Position numbers and translations under genes: made by a program. The notes beneath the pieces were generated by a model, which saw nothing but the letters and a program-made list of their open reading frames with translations, did not search any database and was not told the DNA's origin. Positions 46,775-55,204 of a DNA stretch of 64,000 nt are shown piece by piece (position 1 is the stretch's first letter; each line of letters opens with the position of its first letter). The DNA is from Phlegmacium glaucopus (lineage: Eukaryota > Basidiomycota > Agaricomycetes > Agaricales > Cortinariaceae), in NCBI GenBank assembly GCA_015039465.1, contig MU130029.1, positions 145,493 to 209,492 on the forward strand, in the 5' to 3' direction.

Positions 46775-47265
46775 AGTCCAGTCCAGTCCAGCTTTTTGGT
46801 ATTTTTGGACAGGACCAGGACTGAAACCAGTCCACTAAGCTTCTAGAAGGTCAAAAGACCAGACTGGACCAATTAGGACTGGTCCACATCGGTTTTTTTC
46901 AGTCCTGGACCAGTCCTGGTCCAAGACTGTCCAGGACCAGAATTTTGACAAATACCGGTCATATTGTCATATATAACATCAAACAAATATGTAGATGTGA
47001 TCTATACCTTTATAATAAGCCCAAGAACATTAAATTCCATTGGGAATTGACAATTTTATGATGATATTATTTGTTTCCTACTATTTTGTGTACATTTTTA
47101 CTGTTTTATTTTTTTCTCAGTGAATATTTGACCAATAAATATGGTCTTTATGTCGTTCGAAAGGGAAAAATAAGGGCTACAGAACTATTGGTTTAGACCG
47201 GTCTTTTTCTGGTCTTTGCTTCTCAAAAACCAAAAAACCGGACTGCTGGTCTGGTCTTTTATGCA
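46775..47265. repeat. CCAGTCCTGGTCC-rich repeat, probable MITE relic
   Basis: Starts GTCCAGTCCAGTCCAGC, has inverted GGACCAGGACTG words to about 46945, and has related GACCGGTC/CTGGTCTGGTC words at 47195-47260. The middle is AT-rich. The layout is that of the other arrayed-end MITEs in the window, but exact ends were not found. Confidence 0.5.
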
Positions 47266-47653
47266 TTTCTGCATAAAATTAATTTTCATTTTTTTACAGG
47301 GTCTGTTGTGAAATAGCTTCTAAGAAAATTCTCTAAAAAAGGAAACCTTATTAGTATAATATTGATTTAAACCTTTAAATACTATTAAATTATGCAGTTT
47401 TTATTAATATAAATCAAAATACTTGTTTAAATATAATACTTTTGAAATTTATACTTTTGAAATTTATTTTCATCCTCCTATGTAAAATAATAAGTGTAAG
47501 ATATCATTTTAGTCTATGCTCTTATATAAGGTCTCTAGTTACTTTTTGATATGACAAGGTCTTCATAGTCCCCTACTCTTTGTAATTGCTCTTGTATTTA
47601 TGCTAGGTCTATTCAGCCTTGTGGATTGATTATGTCTATTTCAGCTGGTATAT

Positions 47654-47830
47654 GTTAGGGCAACTGCAACGCCGACTTAGTCAAGCTAGCAGGGGATCCA
47701 AAGTTAATAATATTTCAGAAGGGATATCTACAAGTGACTCACCTAGCAGGGGATCCAAAGAGGAAAGGATGGGGATCCCTGCTAGGCTGAGGGGTATTTA
47801 AGTACTAATATGGACATAACAGAGATATAA
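47654..47830 (+). repeat. LTR-like fragment, family B
   Basis: Starts TGTTAGGGCAACTGC, repeats AGCAGGGGATCCAAAGAGG-type words, then TATTTAAGTACTAATATGGA and GAGATATAAAATAAATAAA. The same order of words is found in reverse at about 35824-35640 beside the conserved ORF remnant. Probably a solo LTR. Confidence 0.5.
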
Positions 47831-48018
47831 AATAAATAAAGGAATGATAAGATAATAATTAATTAATTAATTAAGAAGTGGTGTGATGTGAAAAATTGTT
47901 TGACCAGATGACCAGACTTCAAAGTGTGCCATGATTGCTAGTTGGAGAGTATCTTTCAACTCCCAAGGGCTTCTTCAGCATTTTGATACATTGAGGTGTC
48001 ACCCACAACACCCTCTGC

Positions 48019-48432
48019 TTGCAAGACCAGAAAACAGTATTTTCAAACCCAGAGGATTGGAATCAGATGAAGGACCGTGTTACCACCAATAAAAAGTGTT
48101 CTGACAAGTATTTCACCAATTGTACTGCATACGGTTCATGGCCTGTACATGGAATTGATGATATAAACACTTATTGGAAAGCAGCAAGTGAACCATCGCT
48201 CAACCATTGGCTGACCCAAAGCACACCAATCCCATTCCTCAATCTCTACAATGTTATACTGGGGGGGAAACTGCCTGACGGTACACAGGCATTTCCACAT
48301 ATTGGAAAGTTAATTGGGTCTCTGGTGGTAGCAGACTATGCATCTGTAGGCAAGGTAGTAGTTCTGACAGTAGAAGAGATGGGCTGCATCATCTTCACAA
48401 ACAATGCAGGGGCATTAAAAGGTTTGGAGTAA
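48019..48432 (+). pseudogene. Unrecognised transposon-associated ORF remnant
   Basis: A 137-codon frame with protein-like sequence: FLNLYNVILGGKLPDGTQAF, then GKLIGSLVVADYASVGKVVV and an ALKGLE end. I recall similar stretches in agaricomycete ORFs near KDZ-type transposons but cannot name the family. A further plus-strand fragment at 48625-48855 (HGPLQSYVWCPWMGTENLKN) may belong to it. Both lie in CpG-poor DNA. Confidence 0.35.
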
Positions 48433-49112
48433 GAAAATAGTGCAGTCATCTTTATCAATATGAGTTTAGAACACTCAGAGTCTAAATATTATAATTAGAA
48501 AATTAAGCTTTATTGAAATATAATATTATTTGCAATTAATTGAGGCCATTTAAGGCATCTGAAGGCATTAAGGATGATTCCTTTACCTTTTTTCTTTGTA
48601 TCTTGACAGTGACTTGCCAAACTTGTGAAGAAGTGTGCCCATGGTCATGGACCACTTCAAAGTTATGTCTGGTGTCCATGGATGGGTACTGAGAACCTCA
48701 AGAATGTTGTAGAAATCAAGAGGAGAAATTTGGGTTATTATGTATTGAAGTCTCAACTCAGAAAGAAGGAGCTAGGATATAGTGATTCCATTTTTGCAGA
48801 GGGCAACAAGAATATCATTAGTACTCATGTTCTTCATTCAAAATTCTTTGCATAGTAAGACATTTATACAGAGGAGTCTACTTATATAAGATATCACACT
48901 TTGAATATCACCAGGATCACTGAATCCAAATTTTGCCAGTCTCTCTAGTATTTATTTTGTCCTGTTTGTTCACTTTCCCATCAGTTAAATTTTTTTCCCA
49001 TGAAGTCCCCTCACAAGTGATACAAGATGCTGGTTTTAGGAGCCTAATTTAGGCCTAATAAAATCCCTTCTCAAATATGAGAGGGACTTATAAAAAGCTC
49101 TGTGTTTCATAA

Positions 49113-50816
49113 CAACACTTTACACTCCCCCACATCTTCCTCCAGGAATCCGCGCGGACTGCCCGGAATCCTGGAGGAATCCTCCAGGAATCCAGGAATT
49201 CCTGATAAATGAGAATATTCCTCACGGATTCCAGGTGGATTCCTGGGATTCCTAGTTAATTCCTGGTGGATTCCTAGTTAATTCCTGGGGGATTCCTGGT
49301 ATTCCTGGTATTCCTGGTATTCCTAGTATTCCTGGTGGATTCCTGGAATTATTATTTCTACACCACTATTTCAATCAAATTTCCTTAGAGTTTTCTTGTA
49401 ATATATTAATTTCTTTAATTTAATACTACCCCTGGTAAGGGGGTAGCTATATCATCATTCATCATTAATTATACATTTTGTAATCTAATAAACTAAATAT
49501 ATATATATATATATTTAAAAAAACGGGCATAGTTTGACATAGATCATGGTTAAAAAGTAAAATATTTACAAAAAAACCCTCCCACTAGGGGAGGGTAGCG
49601 GACGTTCGATAAAAAATTAACAAAAAAACCCCCTCTGGAGAGGGGGTAGCCGTCTTCGTCATCGTTCGGCGTCGTCATCGTCGTTGTCGTTGTCGTTGTC
49701 ATCGTTGTCGTTGTCATCGTCGTTGTCGTTGTCGTTCGACGTCGTTGTCGTTGTCGTTCGGTGTCCGTTGAAATAAAACAAACCCCCCCAGACGTGGGGG
49801 GGTAACCGTCGTCGTTTGAACCGTAACTAAGGGAAACCCCCCCGGTGGAGGGGGTGACGAGGTGCCGGCTGTCGAGGTGCCGGCGGTGTATGTCGAGGTG
49901 CATGCGGTGTGTCGTGGTGACGGTGGTGTATCGTGGAGGATGGTGGTGGATGGGCGGTCGTCGTGGTCGTACGCTGCTGGTAGTCGTTAGTGTATCGAAA
50001 TTAAACTAAAAAATAAAAAACAAAAAACAAAAAACCCCCTGGTTAGGGGGTAGTTGTCGTCACCGTTGTTGGTCCTCGTCCTCGTCGTCGTCGTCGTCAA
50101 CCATCGTCGTCGTCATCCACCGTCGTCGTCATCCATCGTCGTCGTCATCGTCCATCGTCGTCGTCGTCGTCGTTTGTCGTCGTTTGTCGTCGTTGTCGTG
50201 TATTCGTGGTTCTGGGGTGGTGGCGGCGGTTGTGATGGTTGTGAAATGACAGTGTATTACTAACCGTTTGTTGATTTCTGAAATGTGCGTCACGTGAGGT
50301 CACGTGATCACACCTCGCGGTCTGAACAAAATTCGGAATTCGAATGGCGGCCAGGGATTGCCACCACACATATACAAATTACAGTTAACTTATATACATT
50401 TAAATTACTATTGACTTATATGTGGTTCTTTTAATTTTGAATAATATTTAAAAGTAAGAGTTGATGGAATTCCCAGGATTCCGGGTGGATTCTGGGTGGA
50501 TCCCAGGATTCCGGGTGGATTCTGGGTGGATCCCAGGATTCCAGGTGGATTCCGGGTGGATTCTGTGTTGGGGATTCCTAAGGAATTCCGGGAATCCTGG
50601 TATCAATTTCATTGTGTACCAGGAATCCTCCTGGAATCCTCCTGGACTGGGAAGAGCCAGGAATGTCAATTTCAGGGGGAATTGGCTGGTAGAAAATTCC
50701 TCCCGGAATCCTGATATTCCTACCAGGAATGGTAGGAATCCTCCAGGAATCCTCCCGGAATAGGTAGGAATCCACCAGGAATCCTCCAGGAAGACGTGGG
50801 GGAGTGTAAAGACCTC
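49113..50816. mobile_element. Foldback-like non-autonomous element, copy 1 (1,704 bases)
   Basis: The exact 8-base target duplication TTTCATAA lies at 49105-49112 and 50817-50824. The outer ends share TTTACACTCCCCCAC in inverted orientation, with differing outermost six bases (CAACAC on the left; GAGGTC read inward from the right). Inside: inverted arms of degenerate GGAATCC arrays (49136-49345 and 50462-50790), an AT-rich spacer with (TA)n, six hairpins of the AAACCCCCTC-n-GAGGGGGTAG type, and CGT/TCG triplet arrays (49670-49760, 50060-50205). Long open frames across the arms are just translations of the repeat (GWIPGF units). It is CpG-rich inside a CpG-poor block, so it is a young insertion. 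No transposase. Confidence 0.85.
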
Positions 50817-50824
50817 TTTCATAA

Positions 50825-51307
50825 GGGCAATGTTGTTGGCCAAATAATTGATAGCATTAGTTGAGAGGATATCTGAGGCTAACTAAAGAGGGTGGTTGAA
50901 TTGATTAACACTCATTTTCTCTCAATGTCAGCTTTCAATCTGAAAGTAATTGAAATCATGTTATATGGATAGCAAATGTCCTATTTTCCAGCAAAATTTG
51001 ATTATGAATATGGTCTATGCAGTTGGAAAGTTATGTGTATTTAAAGGAGAAGATTGATCGGTATGATGAGATACTCGCTCAACCATGTAGTCGGGTGATA
51101 GTAGCTATTGGGGCAAAGACCCGAAGGGTCTTTTGGCCGAAACAAGTGTCCTGAACTATTTATAAAAGAAATAAGGGGTCTAAGACAAACTGTGGCTCCC
51201 ATGTGTAAGAAGCCCAGCGACGCGACAAGCGCAGTCTTAGGCACCCATAATCTTTAGGAGGTGGGCAGGAACAAATGAAAGCTGTAGTGGGCTCACCAGT
51301 ATCAGGC
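50825..51307. other. 3' flank of the second DIRS-like element
   Basis: AT-rich to about 51050, then the probable element end. A hairpin AAAGACCC-GAA-GGGTCTTT at 51115-51133 could act in transcript ending or be a terminal feature; a decayed version lies at 34425-34600. No coding region. Confidence 0.5.
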
Positions 51308-52570
51308 CTAACGAGGTGGAGGCATGGTATAGCGAGTGAAAGTCTCCATGACGGGGGTACCTTGAATGTAGGGAGCGATGATAACTGCATGTTGCCGTAA
51401 GTAAAGGACAAATGACTCGCTAGACCAGCGACCGATGGACTTAACAACGTCAAAAGGTATCCCACGTAGGAGATATTCTAACGTCGCGCCAATGCAAATA
51501 CCATGGCCTTTTAGAGACGGGATGCCTAACTCGGCTGCTGCTAAGTTGATCCGTCTTAAGAACTCAGTGCGAGTCAGAGGGCAGACACCTTGAGGGTGTC
51601 TCCATGCAAAGAGGGGGTCATGAGCAGAGGGAGTGTTGACTGTGAAGTGATTTGCGAGAGCAGCTAGAGGATCGGACGGGCCAACTTGTGCGGCCCAATA
51701 GACATCTTCACCGGTAGCTGTAGTCTTTGTCCGAGGCAGATGGAAGACGGAAACTCGAAATCCATGGCGATCCTCATCGTGACGGACGTCAGAAGGTTTG
51801 ACGTGGAGAGCTGAGTCGAAGGCTTTGAGAGAAGCAACAGTGAACTCACCGAGGCGTGCAGCCGAATAGAATGTGGTTGTGAGGCAAGCATACACCGCGG
51901 CGTCTAGGGGCATGGATAAATCGAGCCTCCCAGCAATAGAGATGATAATGGGGAGGGTCAAGGGAAGGCGCTTTGGCCTTTTGGAGGCTGGGGGGGCAAG
52001 TATAGTCGCTCCATCGAGAGCTGCCTTCATCTCAGCAGAGTTCATCCTCCACGGAGCACCATGTAGAACGTGCCATGCCCGTACTGCATAAAAATAGTTG
52101 GCAAGGGTTTTACCGGAGTAAGAACCTGCACAACTCGATATAAAAGTTAGCATGAGCAAAGGATCAGCCGGACAGCGTTGGGGCTCAGTGATGTTTCTCT
52201 GGTCACAAAACACGTGAAAGACGAGTAAACTGGCTCCGTATGTCTCGCGAGTAGTAGGCTGCCAGGACGTATTGATAACGGTGATGACATGGTCGAGATC
52301 TGCATCAGTTATCTTAAGATTGAGGCCATCCACATGAAGGTCAGACCTTGAGAAAACGGGCGTCCAGAGTCTTAAACGATCACGAGCTGGAGAGTGAGGG
52401 CGAAGCTCTGAAATTAAGGGGATAAGGTCATTCTGATATTTGTGAGGCCTGACCGATGAAGTCAAAGGGCTATCAAGCGGCGTTGAGAAACGTGAAGAGC
52501 GATGAGCAGGGAGGGTGGTATTAACTGTAATAGCTGTCGTGGTCATAGGACGAGGCAGTGGGGTGTTCAT
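51308..52570 (-). pseudogene. DIRS-like tyrosine recombinase with Cys for the catalytic Arg
   Basis: Second DIRS-like element. The in-frame ATG at 52568-52570 (MNTPLPRPMTTT) overlaps the pol end; about 420 residues. The core-binding part has TTRETYGASLLVFHVFC. The catalytic set: first Arg in SAARLGEF, Lys in LPRTKTTA, then GHGICIGATLEYLLRG where the family has HxxR, and the Tyr in GRWSSESFVLYLRQH. The codon at 51494-51496 reads TGC (minus strand); CGC would encode Arg, so one C-to-T change at a CpG explains it. The frame is otherwise open, but the enzyme is probably inactive. Confidence 0.85.
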
Positions 52571-54737
52571 CGGAATGACGGCTTGAGATAGCGTCAGCAA
52601 TGCGCTTTGCGAGAGGTGGGGGATATCGACCTTCCCTGAAGAGCCTAAGCTCGGTAGGGGTGTATGGATGCGTGGCATCAACAATGAACCTGTCGAGATC
52701 AGGTGAGAACTGGATCTCTGGTAACAGGAGGTCGACTGGGGGGTAGATTCCCCTCGACGGGCCATCAGCCGGGTTGGATTCACTGGGAACATATGCTGAA
52801 TGGATGGAGATGGCGCCACTGAAGTCCTCAAGAAAGGAGTGTATCCTCCGGAATACACCGTTAATGGTTCTGCTCCTACTCCTGTGGTTCTTCCATCCTT
52901 CGACGACTCCAATGTTGTCGCCGTGGACCTTAAAGTGTCCGCTAGAACCGATAAGCCGTGGGATGGTCCTGACGAGTAGCTCAAACCCAACAGCCTTGGC
53001 CCAGCCGATGTCTCTGCTGCCGTTGAGAGTCTGCCAGCCGGGAATGAGACGCCACGCTCGCCACCTTCTGTCGATGACGATGCCGATACCGACTCTGGAG
53101 CTGGCATCTGAGAATGCTTTAGGGTCAAGAAGGCTGTGAGGGGAGGGAATAGGTCTGGAGACAGATGGACGGGCGAGTCTAGAGGACCACCAAAGCAAGT
53201 CGTCGTTGACTCCTTTAATAGGCAAGTAAGCGACAAAGGGGCGGTTATTACATAATTGAAGCATAGCTTCCAGCCCAGTGAGGTAAGCCTGGCCCATTGT
53301 AATAACAAGACATGCATGGAGTAGCTTACCATATAACTTCTGTACATCGTGTAGGACATGGTTTGGTGTGCGAAACCACTCCTCGATGTTGACAATATAC
53401 TTGGCTCTCTTCTCAGCGCTGAGGGACACAGTGAGAGACTGTAAATCCCATTGGAGACCAATGTAAGCTGCAGAGGAGAAGAAGGGAACATCTTTGGAAC
53501 GTTCCCAGGGAATTCCGAGCTCGTCTGACAAGTGGTCAATGTCACAGAAACTATAGGCATACTGTTGATCTTCGTCGGAGCGAGGAGAGCTAGCCGAAAG
53601 GTCACGACAGGGGAACTGACAGTCCTCGACATGTTCGTCGAGCGTACCGTCTGGGAAAGTGTCTCCACCATACCAAAGATGACCTCCGTCTTGTCGCTGA
53701 CCATGTAATGAGAGGTGTGAGTGTCGAGTGTTACGCTGTTGGTTGTACTCGTGAAGGTATGTAAGGAGGACGCGAAAGAAGGCATGGTCGTCAACCCATT
53801 TGACCAAAGGGCCAATCCCCTGGTGTCTGAAGAGGTCCGTTCCAGCGTCGGCAACGACGCTGTAAACTCCAGATGAGGGTGAGACTCCAAAACAGGTAGC
53901 CAAATCGAGACAGAAAATGTCTTCTCCGATCTGTGCCACTGCCCCGGGCCATTGAGACAAGTGTAAAGGAATGGTGCGATAGGCTTCTGCATCATCGCGA
54001 GTGGCCATTTGAGAGTTTGGAGGAAGCTGATGAATGAGCAGGGCAACGATTGAGAAGGTACCCCAAGTCGTTGGAAAATCGTTGGAATTGAGGAATGAAT
54101 TAATGGAAGGGTTGGGATATAAGGTGGAGATATTATGAGGGAAGGAATAATTTTGTAGAGTACGAAAGCAATTAGGCCTTCCAGGCTTTGGGATAATGGA
54201 AAAGGGGGAAGATTGGAAGGGGCCAACGAGAGCCTCGACTTCCTCTCGAGTGAGGGGTCTGAAATAGCGCTGCTTGGCGATCTCGAGGTCGATGATCTTA
54301 TCGAATTGCTCTGCGAGGTCAGATATTGAAGTCTTATTAGGGGGGGTTTGGGTCTGAGTAATTCTAGGAATATTAAGGGTAAAGCCTGTCCAGAGGCTCT
54401 GGGGAAGGTGTGGGTACTTTTTGAGTAAGCCTGCTTTAGACAAAAGAAACTCCCAGACATCTGGCTTATAGGGAGTGAGAGCTTGCAATTTTCTGAGCTC
54501 GAGGGCACTCCTGAGCGCCGTGAGACGAGGAAGCGCACCCGGAGCAGAGATGACGGTTGTCGTGACGAGAGCTGGAACAACTGACTGCTCGTTGCCAGTC
54601 TGCGCAGACTGGCCGGCCGTCTCGCATTGAAAGCGTCTTGTTGATTCAGATTGAGAGAGTGGGGAATGAGTCGTCCCATAACGACAGCGAGCTGCAGTCG
54701 ACAATCTTGTGTGGGTGACGGCCAAGGCAGACGGCAC
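52521..54737 (-). CDS. DIRS-like pol: reverse transcriptase and RNase H, second element
   Basis: A continuous frame without stops; the true start is unclear because the upstream codon at 54737 is GTG and the frame overlaps the gag C-terminal frame, so pol may be made by splicing or frameshift. RT features: LTREEVEALVGPFQSSPFSI, TRDDAEAYRTIPLH (first Asp), KWVDDHAFF (active-site DD, about 53786-53810). RNase H: FSDASSRVGIGIVID, VGFELLVRTIP, VHGDNIGVVEGW, SESNPADGPSRG. It ends at 52521 inside the recombinase frame. Unlike the first element no intron is needed. About 730 residues. Confidence 0.82.
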   Translation of the reverse strand: MPSALAVTHTRLSTAARCRYGTTHSPLSQSESTRRFQCETAGQSAQTGNEQSVVPALVTTTVISAPGALPRLTALRSALELRKLQALTPYKPDVWEFLLSKAGLLKKYPHLPQSLWTGFTLNIPRITQTQTPPNKTSISDLAEQFDKIIDLEIAKQRYFRPLTREEVEALVGPFQSSPFSIIPKPGRPNCFRTLQNYSFPHNISTLYPNPSINSFLNSNDFPTTWGTFSIVALLIHQLPPNSQMATRDDAEAYRTIPLHLSQWPGAVAQIGEDIFCLDLATCFGVSPSSGVYSVVADAGTDLFRHQGIGPLVKWVDDHAFFRVLLTYLHEYNQQRNTRHSHLSLHGQRQDGGHLWYGGDTFPDGTLDEHVEDCQFPCRDLSASSPRSDEDQQYAYSFCDIDHLSDELGIPWERSKDVPFFSSAAYIGLQWDLQSLTVSLSAEKRAKYIVNIEEWFRTPNHVLHDVQKLYGKLLHACLVITMGQAYLTGLEAMLQLCNNRPFVAYLPIKGVNDDLLWWSSRLARPSVSRPIPSPHSLLDPKAFSDASSRVGIGIVIDRRWRAWRLIPGWQTLNGSRDIGWAKAVGFELLVRTIPRLIGSSGHFKVHGDNIGVVEGWKNHRSRSRTINGVFRRIHSFLEDFSGAISIHSAYVPSESNPADGPSRGIYPPVDLLLPEIQFSPDLDRFIVDATHPYTPTELRLFREGRYPPPLAKRIADAISSRHSDEHPTASSYDHDSYYS

Positions 54738-54921
54738 AAGCGGAATAGACCCTTCCGGGAGTGCTTGGTCGAAAATCCAACTTCTTTCCCTGAGTGGGCT
54801 TGTCAGGCAGAGGTTGTCTCATGGTAGAAGAGTGACGGGCTGGGGATACAGAGCGACGGCGAGACTCGCGAGAAATGTCATGATTCCCTGATCTTCGTTG
54901 TGGAAGAGAGATGGGAGCCAT
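54483..54921 (-). pseudogene. DIRS-like gag C-terminal part with an in-frame TGA
   Basis: The frame MAPISLPQRRSGNHDI ... carries a Cys/His finger (CAVCLGRHPHKIVDC) and stops at TGA 54646-54648, but the same frame continues INKTLSMRDGRPVCADWQRA and then CSSSRHDNRHLCSGC and HGAQEC, a second Cys/His cluster expected of these gags. TGA from CGA (Arg) by one C-to-T change at a CpG is the simplest reading. The region overlaps the pol frame. Confidence 0.7.
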
Positions 54922-55204
54922 TCCTCAACGGTCAGACCGGTCTGATACAGCCATGTATATACCAACACAAGTAGGAGGTAGCAGGCGTGCAGGAGCAACA
55001 GATAGGCGTGCGGTACGCAACAGATAGGCATGCATGGAGCAGGAGATGGGCGATGTGTAGCAATAGGGATATGCATGGGGGAAGGAACGGCATGCGTGTA
55101 GCAAAAGATAGGCGTGCGCGTCACAACAGAGGGTGTATGTAGGGCAGGAGATGAAGATGAAAGAAACGAAGATAACATAGTCAAAAACAAGGCAAAGGGA
55201 ACTT
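54922..55204 (-). other. Spacer or intron within the gag region, second DIRS-like element
   Basis: Repetitive GCATGC/GGCGTGC words such as TATCTGTTGC and TCCATGCATGCC; no domain. It lies between the gag body (stop at 55205-55207) and the finger-bearing C-terminal part, so it may contain an intron. Confidence 0.35.

Larger units (their letters stand above)
33760..49112. other. CpG-depleted, AT-rich block of old repeats
   Basis: Over this stretch CG dinucleotides are nearly absent, many 60-base lines having none, whereas neighbouring segments at 11-33 kb and 51-57 kb are full of them. TG and CA are abundant. This is the expected result of cytosine methylation plus deamination (or a RIP-like process) in silenced repeats. 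All recognisable coding remnants inside it are broken. Confidence 0.8.

Noticed and set aside
50461..50763. A 100-codon open frame with GWIPGF repeats
   Set aside because: It is a translation of the GGAATCC repeat arm of the mobile element; several frames on both strands are open for the same reason.
51308..54739. One 1,143-codon frame as a single fused protein
   Set aside because: Only its last 420 codons encode the recombinase; the rest is a shadow of the RT-RNase H frame.
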